Source: a virus. Taken from it: a DNA stretch of 64,000 bases. The notes under the pieces were generated by a model. It searched no databases, had not been told where the DNA came from, and worked only from the letters and a program-made list of their open reading frames with translations. Below, piece by piece: positions 55,326 to 62,879 of this stretch. The position numbers and the translations under genes are program-made. Positions within the stretch are counted from its first letter, which is position 1; the number at the start of each line of letters is the position of its first letter. The stretch covers positions 1 through 64,000 of IMG/VR virus record IMGVR_UViG_3300044858_004394; one strand, 5' to 3'.

Positions 55326-56333
55326 TCAGTCCAGTGCGAACAGCTTCCGGAACGCGGCGTCGATTGCCGGCATCTCGGACTCCAGCGGATAAGGATACCG
55401 TGCCTCGCCGCAGCCGAACTGGTTCAGCTTGAGGATGTTCGCGAGGTAGTCATTGTTGACGTTCGCCCGCACCCATGCCTCAAACGCCCGAGCCAGCATC
55501 TCTTCCGGCTTGGAGTAGTACTTCGCTCCGGACCGCGACCGATCCGCCTCCGCGCTCCGCTTCCGCAGTCCGTAAGGAATCGCTCGCAGCACCTCCCGCA
55601 GTCCGGCGGAGGCCGACAGGCCCGGCAGGCCAGCCGACACGCAAGCGTTGTGGTCATAAGCGTGGAACCACTCGTGAGCAAGGCACCCCGCGCCGTGCGG
55701 CTTGGTCAGGTTGATGACCTTGTGTGCCAGTTCGTAGTGGGCCGCAGCCTTGCCGTGACCTCTCGCGCCGAACGCGAGGCCGAGGCGACCGCCGAAGGCG
55801 ATTGCCTCTGGCGCGAGCCGCAGGAAGTTGGCGAGGTCGAGGAAGGCGTCGTGCGCCTGATTGAGGCACAGGTCGCGGTCCTTCTGCCAATTTCCGAATT
55901 GGACGCCGTAGGGCTTGAACACCTCCATGAACCGCTCCGGAGCGACATCGGCGCCGCCGCGATAGTCGGGGCCGACACGCGGCATGTTGCGCTCGCCGCG
56001 CAGCTTCAGGTCGTTCACCTTCTCCCGCTCTCGGACATCGTTCCACAGCGCGAGGAGGATTTCGCGGGAGTCGGGGAGCCGCCAGAACTCGGCGAGCGCC
56101 TCACGCGATGCGAACTCCTTCAGCCGGCGGTGGCCGCGGTCGCCCTTCTTCTCGATCCACCACAGGCTCGCCGCGCGGTGGCGGTAGGCCGCGAACACGG
56201 CCGGCTTGGCATCGCCGCGGGGCTTCTTCGGCTTCGCCGCGTCGCCTTCCGGCTTGTTGACGCGTGGGGCCGCGCGGTCCTTTTTTGCACCTGCGATCTT
56301 CTGCCCGAAGTCACCGATCACTGCGTTGTTCAT
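55326..56333 (-). CDS. LPD1-type (large polyvalent protein-associated) domain protein
   Basis: The 335-residue product starts MNNAVIGDFGQK. After a basic linker it contains the large polyvalent protein-associated domain 1 pattern: FGNWQKDRDLCLNQAHDAF, APEAIAFGGRLGLAFGARG, INLTKPHGAGCLAHEWFHAYDH (HExxH, about residue 229) and LARAFEAWVRANVN. LPD1 domains usually occur within giant polyvalent proteins of mobile elements; here it stands alone. The HEWFH motif suggests a zinc-dependent peptidase role. Driven by the P5 promoter 23 bases upstream. Confidence 0.82.
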   Translation of the reverse strand: MNNAVIGDFGQKIAGAKKDRAAPRVNKPEGDAAKPKKPRGDAKPAVFAAYRHRAASLWWIEKKGDRGHRRLKEFASREALAEFWRLPDSREILLALWNDVREREKVNDLKLRGERNMPRVGPDYRGGADVAPERFMEVFKPYGVQFGNWQKDRDLCLNQAHDAFLDLANFLRLAPEAIAFGGRLGLAFGARGHGKAAAHYELAHKVINLTKPHGAGCLAHEWFHAYDHNACVSAGLPGLSASAGLREVLRAIPYGLRKRSAEADRSRSGAKYYSKPEEMLARAFEAWVRANVNNDYLANILKLNQFGCGEARYPYPLESEMPAIDAAFRKLFALD

Positions 56334-56356
56334 TCTGTCCTCCCTTCTGGACACCT

Positions 56357-56384
56357 GTTATACGCATCTGCCTACAAACGGTTC
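56357..56384 (-). promoter_or_regulatory. Phage promoter P5 (TGCGTATAA family)
   Basis: On the minus strand GAACCG (56379-56384), a 16-bp spacer ending GGCAGATGCG and TATAAC (56357-56362). It is one of five near-identical copies, upstream of the LPD1 gene with a GGGAGGA ribosome site directly after. This copy has no leader hairpin. Confidence 0.75.
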
Positions 56385-56407
56385 GCCACGGTTTTCTGCC
56401 GGCGGCG

Positions 56408-56429
56408 GCGGTGCGTTAGGCCGCACCGC
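56408..56429. terminator. Hairpin overlapping the amidotransferase stop
   Basis: The arms gcggtgcg and cgcaccgc (8 bp) flank a 6-nt loop and overlap the TAA at 56416-56418. It could terminate transcription of the P4 operon just before promoter P5 restarts it. Confidence 0.5.
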
Positions 56430-57063
56430 GCCCGCCGAACTCCAACACCTCGCCCTCCGGAAACTCGCTGACACTGCCCGGCAGGCCGTGCCGCAGGGAA
56501 GCCAGCCAGAACGCGCCGGCGGTTTCTCCGATGTGCAGCGGCTGGCCGTTGGCCCGCGCGCCGATCAGCCGGTCCGGCCACAGTGCGAGCGACACGAACG
56601 GGCTGACGCCCATAGCTTCGCTGCATGCCCGGACCATCCGGTTCATCGGCTTGCCGCGAAACTTCTTGAGCATGAGGCCAATCACCTCGCTGTCGCATTC
56701 GGTCTGCATTCGCAGCCGGTGCTTTTTGACAATCGATTCGTAGTGGTGAATCACACCGTTGTGAACGACCCACGAGTCGCCGCCGTCGTGCGGGTGGTTG
56801 TTGAGGTTGTTCGCGGGGTCGCCGTGAGTCGCGTACCGGCAGTGGCCGATCAGCATCTCCGCACCCGCTGCCATGCCGAGCAGGCCAAGCGAACTCGACA
56901 CGCGGCCGTGCTGCTTGAAGGTCCGCACCTTGCCGCGGCGGTCCACCCACGCCATGCCCCACGCGTGAGGCCCGCGAAGCTCCGTCACCCGTGCGATCTG
57001 CTTGAGAACCGCAAGGTCTACACGCTTGTTGCCCTTTGACACGAAACCGAACACGCCACACAT
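56416..57063 (-). CDS. Class II glutamine amidotransferase
   Basis: The 215-residue product has the Ntn-hydrolase nucleophile directly after Met (MCGVFGFV, Cys2). RGPHAWGMAWV, IGHCRYATHGD, NNHPHDGGDSWVVHNGVIHHYES and TECDSEVIGLML follow, all GATase II motifs. It is a stand-alone glutaminase domain without a synthetase, so it should supply ammonia or act as an amidase, most probably with the adjacent amidoligase. A similar pairing is known in phage and bacterial amidoligase operons (Iyer and Aravind's predicted systems). Confidence 0.88.
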   Translation of the reverse strand: MCGVFGFVSKGNKRVDLAVLKQIARVTELRGPHAWGMAWVDRRGKVRTFKQHGRVSSSLGLLGMAAGAEMLIGHCRYATHGDPANNLNNHPHDGGDSWVVHNGVIHHYESIVKKHRLRMQTECDSEVIGLMLKKFRGKPMNRMVRACSEAMGVSPFVSLALWPDRLIGARANGQPLHIGETAGAFWLASLRHGLPGSVSEFPEGEVLEFGGRGAA

Positions 57064-57093
57064 TGCGAAGCCCTCCTTCTTGGTTTTTGCTTA

Positions 57094-57978
57094 TCAGCCC
57101 TGCCCGCCGTCGCCGCCGCCGCCTTCGGCGGCAGCGGACGCGGCGTCATACTTCCGGGCGAGCCGCAAGACTTCCCGGACATCGGAGTCGAGGTTGTCGG
57201 CCCCGAGCGCCCCGAACTTCTTCCGGCCGTACTTCCGGGTTCCGAACCCCTCATAAGTCCAGCCGAGGGAGAAGACGAGCCGAGCGACTTCCTTCTCACC
57301 GGCACCGTTGGTCCGGAACAAGCCTCCCGCCTTGGCGGGGTTGTTCCACGGCACCGGAGCGGAGGACTCGACAGCCTTCTCCACCAGCCCGACGCAGAGC
57401 CGGACCCACGCGCTGATCTTCACCGCGTTGAGGCTCGCGCCGAAGACGCGGAACTCGACGGTCGGCTTCCGGCCGGTCTTCAGGTTCAACAAGTGGTACC
57501 GATCAGACTCGGAGGCCCGGATCGCCCGCCCGGCGCTCCCGTATTGCTTGATCGACTTGCACCAGTGGGTTCCGTACCGGCCGCCGACTCCGCGCTCGCG
57601 AGAGAGGGTTCCGGTGACCGCGTACAGCGCCTTCTCGTGGTTCGCGACAAGCTGCGCCAGCTTTCGCTTTGCGGCCTTGTTGCTCTTGTCGAAGTCGATG
57701 TGAACGTGAAGGCCGCACGAGGCGTTGACCTGACCGCCGCGAGCCTTGATCTCGGCGACGACCGCGTGAAGCTGACGCAGGCCATCGGCCCCGTCGAGGA
57801 TCGGCGAGACGAACTCGACGCCGAACCGCCCGCTGTTGGGCGGGACAATCGAAGGGTCAGCGTCCGCGAGCCAGCCCGCCGGGAGCCACGGCACCGGAGC
57901 GCCGTTTCCGTGGGGGCCGCGGTTGACCGAACCGACCGGCATGTGGGTTTCAATCTCGACTGCAAAGCGAAGTGCCAT
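57094..57978 (-). CDS. Putative amidoligase (COOH-NH2 ligase, GS-like fold)
   Basis: The 294-residue product starts MALRFAVEIETHMPVGSVN (E-I-E as in metal binding) and has GRFGVEFVSPILDGADGL (FE/VSP) and ASCGLHVHIDFD (CGLHVHID). These are the key motifs of Pfam amidoligase_2 (glutamine synthetase-like fold). YHLLNLKTGRKPTVEFRVF is the later active-site strand. It probably forms amide bonds between a carboxyl group and an amine with ATP. A glycine-rich tail ends the protein. Its partner GATase II is 31 bases downstream. Confidence 0.88.
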   Translation of the reverse strand: MALRFAVEIETHMPVGSVNRGPHGNGAPVPWLPAGWLADADPSIVPPNSGRFGVEFVSPILDGADGLRQLHAVVAEIKARGGQVNASCGLHVHIDFDKSNKAAKRKLAQLVANHEKALYAVTGTLSRERGVGGRYGTHWCKSIKQYGSAGRAIRASESDRYHLLNLKTGRKPTVEFRVFGASLNAVKISAWVRLCVGLVEKAVESSAPVPWNNPAKAGGLFRTNGAGEKEVARLVFSLGWTYEGFGTRKYGRKKFGALGADNLDSDVREVLRLARKYDAASAAAEGGGGDGGQG

Positions 57979-58017
57979 CTTCGTGTCCTCCCGGCGGGCG
58001 CCATGCCCGCCACACCG

Positions 58018-58045
58018 ATTATACGCAACTGACGATAAAGGGTTC
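58018..58045 (-). promoter_or_regulatory. Phage promoter P4 (TGCGTATAA family)
   Basis: On the minus strand GAACCC (58040-58045), spacer 16, TATAAT (58018-58023). An A-rich block (AAAAGAAAAAAA at about 58060-58075) lies upstream like an UP element. The leader GGCGGGCATGGCGCCCGCC is a hairpin just before the amidoligase ribosome site. Confidence 0.8.
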
Positions 58046-58134
58046 GGTCGTCGGTTCGTTTTTTTCTTTTGCTGCCGTGGCCGCTGGCTGGCCGTAGGAA
58101 GGGCGGAGTCTCTGGCCGTCCCGGAAGCCGCCGG

Positions 58135-58392
58135 CTAGGCGGCGTGGCCTCCAGCCTCGCGCCCCGCTGCCGGGCAGGCCGTCGGCATGCCTAGCAGCTT
58201 CAGTTCGTCGAAGCCCCACCACCAGCCGGTGTCGAACTCCGTGTCATACCTCCGGGCGATGACGCGGTCGCCGGCCGTCTCGATCATGCCGATGCCGAGG
58301 TGCCCGCACTTGGCACAGCGGACCAGCACGCGCGGTCTGTGCGTCTGGTGCGCGTACTTCGCATCGGCCACGTATAGGTCATGCGGCGTCAT
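58135..58392 (-). CDS. Zinc-site protein, 85 aa
   Basis: It starts MTPHDLYVADAKYAHQ at 58392, overlapping the cyclotransferase gene by 14 bases. It has VRCAKCGHLGIGMI (one CxxC) and a C-terminal acidic-hydrophobic region. It is the last gene of the P3 operon. The function is unknown. Confidence 0.55.
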   Translation of the reverse strand: MTPHDLYVADAKYAHQTHRPRVLVRCAKCGHLGIGMIETAGDRVIARRYDTEFDTGWWWGFDELKLLGMPTACPAAGREAGGHAA

Positions 58393-58765
58393 CGGAGTCG
58401 CCTCGCATTCCGGCCCAGTCGCCGTTGGGCACCAGTTGCCTGCCGACGGTATGCCGCTGGGAAATCTGGTAAGCCCACGCTTCCACGCTGCCGTGACGCT
58501 CGACATTGGCGACGACGCGGATTCGGTCATAGAGGCCGACCGCGACGCCCTCCAGCCGGTCGAGGGCCGCGAGCGACGCATCGTCGATATCCCATACTTC
58601 GCCGTAGACGGTCCCGTGTCCGTCGTCCTGACGGAGGCCGGGGAAGCCGTTGAGGTTGTAGAGCATGCCCGCAGTCGTGGCCCGGCCAACCAGCCGGCCC
58701 TGCATGAGCCGGTTGTTGCCGAAGCCAGACATGAGCGTGCCGTAGACGAAAACTCGATTGTTCAC
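58379..58765 (-). CDS. Gamma-glutamylcyclotransferase-like (AIG2) protein
   Basis: The 128-residue product starts at a GTG (58765) overlapping the upstream stop. The motifs are NNRVFVYGTLMSGFGNN (YGTLM/GxGN), GRATTAGMLYNLNGFPGL, GTVYGEVWDIDDASLAALDRLEG (E of the active site and DxLEG). These are diagnostic for the GGCT/AIG2-like family. In amidoligase systems such cyclotransferases cleave or protect gamma-glutamyl amides. It is one operon away from the amidoligase. Confidence 0.88.
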   Translation of the reverse strand: MNNRVFVYGTLMSGFGNNRLMQGRLVGRATTAGMLYNLNGFPGLRQDDGHGTVYGEVWDIDDASLAALDRLEGVAVGLYDRIRVVANVERHGSVEAWAYQISQRHTVGRQLVPNGDWAGMRGDSDDAA

Positions 58766-58986
58766 TGTGCTACCTCCCTTGCAATCAGGTCGATGGCGTG
58801 CCCGCGGCCTTCGTATGAAGAGCCGACGAACCGGCTCCCGTGGCCGACCCCGACGTATGCCTTCCACGGCGAGCCGCGCTGCTTCTCCAGAAGCCCGACC
58901 GGGACGCCGCTGTTTTTCACCACGTAGCAGTCGGCTTTCTTGTTCCATGCCTCGCTACGGTCAATGCTGTGAACCTCCATAGCCAT
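58762..58986 (-). CDS. Hypothetical protein, 74 aa
   Basis: The start at 58986 has a GGGAGG site (MAMEVHSIDRSEAWNKK). The central part is KAYVGVGHGSRFVGSSYEG, a compact beta-rich fold. It is coupled to the cyclotransferase by a four-base overlap. The function is unknown. Confidence 0.55.
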   Translation of the reverse strand: MAMEVHSIDRSEAWNKKADCYVVKNSGVPVGLLEKQRGSPWKAYVGVGHGSRFVGSSYEGRGHAIDLIAREVAQ

Positions 58987-59015
58987 CGCAACACCTCCCT
59001 CTTGAAATGAACCTG

Positions 59016-59186
59016 TCACTCCACGCTCCACTCGCCAACCGTGTTTCCGTTGGCGTCCCTGATCTTCCCCTCGTCATGCACGGCGCCGGCCGCGACCTTG
59101 TCCGCAAGCTCGTGGAGGATGCGGCCAAGCTCGCCGGCGTCCTCAAAGGCTGCGTTGCCCATCTCGATGCGGATCGTCAGTTTCAT
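59016..59186 (-). CDS. Small protein, 56 aa
   Basis: The frame MKLTIRIEMGNAAFEDAGEL ... GEWSVE is well formed, starts in overlap with the upstream stop and ends 29 bases before the next gene. It is helical and acidic, with IRIEM strand and HELADKVAAG helix. The function is unknown; similar short proteins are frequent in phage accessory regions. Confidence 0.6.
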   Translation of the reverse strand: MKLTIRIEMGNAAFEDAGELGRILHELADKVAAGAVHDEGKIRDANGNTVGEWSVE

Positions 59187-59461
59187 GGCATCTGCCCCTC
59201 TTTCTTCAGGAACTTCTCAGCTATCACCTTCGCCCGCTTGACGGTGCGGGCGCTCCCGACTTCCTCTGCGAGGCAACCAGCGCGAATGACAGTGACGACG
59301 TAGTGACGGGTCTTTCGCCAGCCCCTCATGTTGTCCCCCGTCGTTCCGACCCTGCCGCCGATGTAAACCGGAGGCTTGGAGTTGAGGGCCGCGTAGAAGG
59401 GCGTGTCACATCCGCCCCACCTGCCCGTTTTTTCCACTTGATCATCATGATGCCACCCCAT
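59183..59461 (-). CDS. Hypothetical protein, 92 aa
   Basis: It starts MGWHHDDQVEKTGRWGGC. The middle PFYAALNSKPPVYIGGRVG and KTRHYVVTVIRAGCLA suggests a small beta-rich domain with a C-terminal basic helix (ARTVKRAKVIAEKFLKK). No family was recognised. Confidence 0.55.
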   Translation of the reverse strand: MGWHHDDQVEKTGRWGGCDTPFYAALNSKPPVYIGGRVGTTGDNMRGWRKTRHYVVTVIRAGCLAEEVGSARTVKRAKVIAEKFLKKEGQMP

Positions 59462-59484
59462 TGCCTTTGCGAAACACTCCTCCC

Positions 59485-59727
59485 TCACTCGCCCGCGTAG
59501 TCGTCGGGAAGCGAGATCACAGCCACCCGCGCCCCGGTCCGATAGAGCTTTTTTGGCCCGAACTGCTCGCCCCGGTGGTACATGCGGTAGCCGTGCCGCT
59601 CCTTGATCATGTAGATGCCGTTCTCAGAAGCCCTGAATCGAAACTTGCCGCCAACGGGGATGTTTCGATAAAGAGCGTTGCATCCCCACTCGATCGCCCA
59701 ACCAACCGCATAACCGGCGTCGTTCAT
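59485..59727 (-). CDS. Hypothetical protein, 80 aa
   Basis: The start at 59727 follows GAGAGGGGAGAG. The product is beta-rich with YRNIPVGGKFRF and GYRMYHRGEQFGPKKLYRT segments that look like a small SH3-like or RNA-binding barrel. Unknown function. Confidence 0.55.
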   Translation of the reverse strand: MNDAGYAVGWAIEWGCNALYRNIPVGGKFRFRASENGIYMIKERHGYRMYHRGEQFGPKKLYRTGARVAVISLPDDYAGE

Positions 59728-59749
59728 CGTTGCTCTCCCCTCTCTCTTG

Positions 59750-60061
59750 TCACAGGCTCGCGAGAGCCGCCGCAAACCCCTTGCTCACGCCGCTGACGTT
59801 CTCCACGAAGTGGCCGTGAAGCAGCGCCGAGTAACCGCCGACACCCGAACCGTCCGACCCCCACATGCTGCCGCCCCTCGCCGAAACGAGGCTCAACAGC
59901 CCGTAGTATTCGCCGTCCGCGGCGACGTAGGCCGCGTTGTCTCCGGGCGAAAAGTGCTTCGCGACGGAAACCACGTTGCCCCTGACGGACCAGCGCCACC
60001 CCGCGGCCTTGCAGGCATCGGCGAACTTCGCCGCCGCAACCGCCGCCTTCCCCTTTCTCAT
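59750..60061 (-). CDS. Hypothetical protein, 103 aa; first gene after P3
   Basis: It starts MRKGKAAVAAAKFADACK. The core is WSVRGNVVSVAKHFSPGD followed by a glycine-rich C-terminal half (ARGGSMWGSDGSGVGGYS). It lies 40 bases downstream of promoter P3. No family was recognised. Confidence 0.55.
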   Translation of the reverse strand: MRKGKAAVAAAKFADACKAAGWRWSVRGNVVSVAKHFSPGDNAAYVAADGEYYGLLSLVSARGGSMWGSDGSGVGGYSALLHGHFVENVSGVSKGFAAALASL

Positions 60062-60101
60062 CAGCCATCTCTCCTTCCGCCGGGCGGCACGCCCGACATC
60101 C

Positions 60102-60129
60102 TTTATACGCATCTGCCGACTAATGGTTC
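60102..60129 (-). promoter_or_regulatory. Phage promoter P3 (TGCGTATAA family)
   Basis: On the minus strand GAACCA (60124-60129), spacer 16 (TTAGTCGGCAGATGCG), TATAAA (60102-60107). The leader hairpin CGGGCGTGCCGCCCGG then AAGGAGAG follows. Confidence 0.82.
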
Positions 60130-60203
60130 GGCCGTCGCTCGGATTTCTCTCCCCGGCATCCCAAAGATTTTTTGGGCTTGGTACGGTGTTTGACGAAAAC
60201 GCG

Positions 60204-60458
60204 CTACTCGCCGCAGCCGCAGCCGTCGTGGCGTTCGCCGACCGTCCGGACGGGCGCGGTCGTCTCGATCCAGACACGCGCGCCGCATGACAGCGGCTTG
60301 TCCGGGCTGTAGACGACGACCGACGGCCCGTCGATTTCGACGGCGTGGCAGTAGGTGTTGCGGCGGCCTTGCTTCACGGTCAGCACGGGTTCGCGAGCGC
60401 CGGTCTTGGCGTTTCGCCTGATAACGTGCTGGTTCACGTGTATGCGAGTCTTCGCCAC
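60204..60458 (-). CDS. Small protein, 84 aa
   Basis: It starts MAKTRIHVNQHVIRRN and ends with the cysteine pair DGCGCGE. The centre TVKQGRRNTYCHAVEIDG and VVVYSPDKPLSCGARVWIET reads as a beta-barrel-like fold. It is the last gene of the P2 operon. The function is unknown. Confidence 0.6.
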   Translation of the reverse strand: MAKTRIHVNQHVIRRNAKTGAREPVLTVKQGRRNTYCHAVEIDGPSVVVYSPDKPLSCGARVWIETTAPVRTVGERHDGCGCGE

Positions 60459-60465
60459 GGTTCAC

Positions 60466-60597
60466 CTACTGCGCCAGTTCACCCTCGCGCCGCTCCCGTT
60501 TCTTGGCCGCTGCTTTGCTGCGCTCTTCCCAGCGGCGCCGCATCCATTCATGGTACTTGGCTCGTCGAAGCTTCCGGTTGTCTCTGTTCGCTGTCAT
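60466..60597 (-). CDS. Very small basic protein, 43 aa
   Basis: The frame MTANRDNRKLRRAKYHEW ... KKRERREGELAQ is a highly charged helix following a GGAGACGCGAGG site. It may bind nucleic acid. Confidence is limited by size. Confidence 0.45.
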   Translation of the reverse strand: MTANRDNRKLRRAKYHEWMRRRWEERSKAAAKKRERREGELAQ

Positions 60598-60629
60598 CCT
60601 CGCGTCTCCGTGCGATGGTAGTGGTGTGC

Positions 60630-60926
60630 CTACTCTTTCTTTGACCGTGCCGCCCGCGCGGCCCGGCGAGCCTCGGCCCGCGCTGCGGCCCGCGCGGCCT
60701 GCGACATCAACTGCTCCGCCTGATCTGCGATCCACGCCGCGATGGCAGTAGCCTCGTTCGCTGTCAGAAAGATCGAGGCTCTGTCCGGCGACTTCCCCGG
60801 CTCATGCTCCCCGACCACAAGAAGGCCGATGGTGTCTTCCCCGCGGTGCCCCTCGATCCGGGCAGGGAACCGCGTCCAGAGGGTCTGCGTCTTCCACATG
60901 TGGCGCTTTGTCCGTGCGCTGCTCAT
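60630..60926 (-). CDS. Hypothetical protein, 98 aa
   Basis: It starts MSSARTKRHMWKTQTLW at 60926 (AAAGGGAG site). It has a beta-rich first half (IGLLVVGEHEPGK) and a long alanine/arginine-rich helix at the end (AARAEARRAARAARSKKE). It overlaps the upstream gene by 125 bases. The function is unknown. Confidence 0.6.
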   Translation of the reverse strand: MSSARTKRHMWKTQTLWTRFPARIEGHRGEDTIGLLVVGEHEPGKSPDRASIFLTANEATAIAAWIADQAEQLMSQAARAAARAEARRAARAARSKKE

Positions 60927-61140
60927 TGCCGTCTCCCTTTGCTAGAAGTTTCTTCACGTACCGGGCGAACCGACGCCGGTAGTTCGCATCCTTCAACTCT
61001 TCATCCGTGACGTACTTTCCACAGCACGGGCAGCGGCGAATGTCCGTCAGCCCTTGAATGTCAACGAAGCCGTCGTTCTCTCTCGTGATATCGAGCCTGC
61101 ACAGCTTGCAGGCCATGATCTGGAGAAGCTCCATCCTCAT
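60802..61140 (-). CDS. Zinc-ribbon protein
   Basis: The start at 61140 overlaps the upstream stop (ATGA). The product has CKLC (residues 11-14) and RRCPCCGKYVTDEEL (CPCC, about 35-38), a zinc ribbon, then a basic helix YRRRFARYVKKLLAKG. The last 40 residues overlap the next gene in a different frame and look noncoding-like, so the natural end may differ. Confidence 0.6.
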   Translation of the reverse strand: MRMELLQIMACKLCRLDITRENDGFVDIQGLTDIRRCPCCGKYVTDEELKDANYRRRFARYVKKLLAKGDGNEQRTDKAPHVEDADPLDAVPCPDRGAPRGRHHRPSCGRGA

Positions 61141-61490
61141 GACGCGAGCCTCCGCCGCTTCGGCCTGCCGGCAAGCGACCGCACCTTCCCCGTCACCCGA
61201 TAGGGCCGGGCGACGATGATGCCGGGCGCAGGGCTTCGCCGCTTCGTGATGGCGAGCGCGGCGAAGCCGCCGTCCCGCTTGCTGAACGCCTCGATCCATG
61301 CGCGGCTTCTGTACTTCGCCAGCCGCAGGAACACGAACGGCCCCTTCGCCGCCATGCTCACGCGAACCCGCTTCCCTCCGCCGGCCGGTTCGGCGAGGTA
61401 GTACGGTCCGTCCTTCGCCCGGAAGATGTCGCCGTGCTGGAGAACCACACGGTCGCTCACCCGGTACTCGCTCTCATACGTGACGTTCAT
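61137..61490 (-). CDS. Hypothetical protein, 117 aa
   Basis: It starts MNVTYESEYRVSDRVVLQ. The fold is small and beta-rich (KRVRVSMAAKGPFVFLRLA) with a strongly basic C-terminus (GRPKRRRLAS). It follows a recurring TGATTGTTTG element. Unknown. Confidence 0.6.
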   Translation of the reverse strand: MNVTYESEYRVSDRVVLQHGDIFRAKDGPYYLAEPAGGGKRVRVSMAAKGPFVFLRLAKYRSRAWIEAFSKRDGGFAALAITKRRSPAPGIIVARPYRVTGKVRSLAGRPKRRRLAS

Positions 61491-61528
61491 CGGTCCCTCT
61501 CTTTCTGAAACGTCGGAAACACAAACAA

Positions 61529-61687
61529 TCAGCGCACGCGTTTTCCCTTCCTCTTGGCCTTCGCCTCGCGGTGCTTCTCAAGCTCGACCATCGCATCGGC
61601 GATGATCCTCGCCATCGCGGGGCTTTCCTTGACCACCGATGCGCCGAGCATCAGTAGTCGCATCTCAAGCTCGCTTGGTTTGCGCAT
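61529..61687 (-). CDS. Small helical protein, 52 aa
   Basis: The start at 61687 follows GGAGGGAAC. The product is helical (SELEMRLLMLGASVVKE, ARIIADAMVELEK) with a basic tail (AKAKRKGKRVR). Its stop TGA begins the recurring element. Confidence 0.5.
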   Translation of the reverse strand: MRKPSELEMRLLMLGASVVKESPAMARIIADAMVELEKHREAKAKRKGKRVR

Positions 61688-61692
61688 TGCTG

Positions 61693-61923
61693 CTAGTTCC
61701 CTCCATTGATGTTCCGGCCGCTGGCATCGAGAACGTACCACTCGCCGGCGTGGTTCGCCTCGGCGTACTCGTTGGCCGCGTCGTCGTCCGCTGCCACGAA
61801 TCGCTCCACAACGTCGAACTCTCCGTCAGTGCGGACGAACGCGATGGCGTATTCTTTGCCAGTCGTGACAAGCCTCGCGAAGTCGCTGATCGACGGGTTG
61901 TCAGATTCACCGAACGCTTTCAT
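61693..61923 (-). CDS. Hypothetical protein, 76 aa
   Basis: It starts MKAFGESDNPSISDFARL and has VRTDGEFDVVERFVAADDD, a small alpha-beta fold. It is coupled to the upstream gene by four bases (ATGA). The function is unknown. Confidence 0.55.
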   Translation of the reverse strand: MKAFGESDNPSISDFARLVTTGKEYAIAFVRTDGEFDVVERFVAADDDAANEYAEANHAGEWYVLDASGRNINGGN

Positions 61924-62162
61924 TGCGCCGCCTCCCTTTCGTATCGTGCCTCCGCCACCAGAATGCCCTCATACAGTAGCTCTGCGGCTCGCCTCGCCTC
62001 CGCAACGCTGCCCAGTCGCGACAGCCCCTCGATCAGCTTCCCGGTTCGGTCGAATGCCCGCACGAGATAGCCGCTGACTCCCTTGCCCTTCTGAACCTCC
62101 AGCCGCTTGACCGGCCCGTCGAACCCGACGCTGATCACGCCGTACTTAGTCCACTTGATCAT
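61920..62162 (-). CDS. Hypothetical protein, 80 aa
   Basis: It starts MIKWTKYGVISVGFDG. The N-terminal beta hairpin is followed by a SRLGSVAEARRAAELLYEG helix. It is coupled to both neighbours by four-base overlaps. Unknown. Confidence 0.55.
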   Translation of the reverse strand: MIKWTKYGVISVGFDGPVKRLEVQKGKGVSGYLVRAFDRTGKLIEGLSRLGSVAEARRAAELLYEGILVAEARYEREAAQ

Positions 62163-62374
62163 TGCTCGCCCTCCCGTCGCTGAGTGTTTGAACCGGCCCT
62201 CTCAACTAGCTCGATCAACCTCGCTTCCAGTGCGTCGGCAGCGTTGTAGCGGCGAGTTGCCTTCCACCCGCTGAACCGCCTCCCGCTCTTCTTGTTCTCC
62301 TCGATCAGCAGAAGTTGTATTCCGTCGAGGAGCAGTCCGACCTCGGACTTCGTCAGCTTCGCGTGAACGTGCAT
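62159..62374 (-). CDS. Small helical protein, 71 aa
   Basis: The start at 62374 (MHVHAKLTKSEVGLLLDG) has an AAGGAAG site. It is helical, with RFSGWKATRRYNAADALEA. The longer frame upstream is shadow. Unknown. Confidence 0.55.
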   Translation of the reverse strand: MHVHAKLTKSEVGLLLDGIQLLLIEENKKSGRRFSGWKATRRYNAADALEARLIELVERAGSNTQRREGEQ

Positions 62375-62400
62375 CGCAGTCGCCTTCCTTTCTCTCGCTG

Positions 62401-62844
62401 TCACCCTGCCGGAACCCTCTGAGCAAGAATCTCCCTCGCCTCTTGCTCGGCGTTGCGGAACGCGTCCGCGACGGCGTCGGCTTCCGCCCCGCCGCACCGC
62501 GGCGCCACCGACGCCGCGATGGCGTCGAGGTCTTCCTTGCGCAGCCGCTTGGCTCCGCACAGAAACACCCCGAACGACTTCGCCGGAAGGTGGACTCCGC
62601 GATCATTGCGAAACTTGTTGAGTAGGTGGTAGGGGGAGATGCCGGGCGGGTAGTACGGCGAAGGCTCGACCTTGTGGGCCGGGAACGCTACGAACGAGTA
62701 ACCTCGGCCTTGCCCTCCGCGCAGCCCTCGCCAATAAGCCACCCGCCCAACCACGTAGACGCCATCACCTAAATCCTTGACGAACGCGTCTCGCTCAATG
62801 TTTTTTCGTCGCTCCGACGGAGGGACTCGCCTGCGTCGCCTCAT
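62401..62844 (-). CDS. Hypothetical protein, 147 aa
   Basis: It starts MRRRRRVPPSERRKNIER. The centre has VYVVGRVAYWRGLRGGQGRGY, YYPPGISPYHLLNKFRND and SFGVFLCGAKRLRKEDLD. It ends with a long helix of accessible charged residues. Not recognised; it is the largest gene of the P2 operon besides the zinc ribbon. Confidence 0.6.
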   Translation of the reverse strand: MRRRRRVPPSERRKNIERDAFVKDLGDGVYVVGRVAYWRGLRGGQGRGYSFVAFPAHKVEPSPYYPPGISPYHLLNKFRNDRGVHLPAKSFGVFLCGAKRLRKEDLDAIAASVAPRCGGAEADAVADAFRNAEQEAREILAQRVPAG

Positions 62845-62879
62845 TGCTTTCACTCCTCTCGATTCGGGAAGCCGAACAA

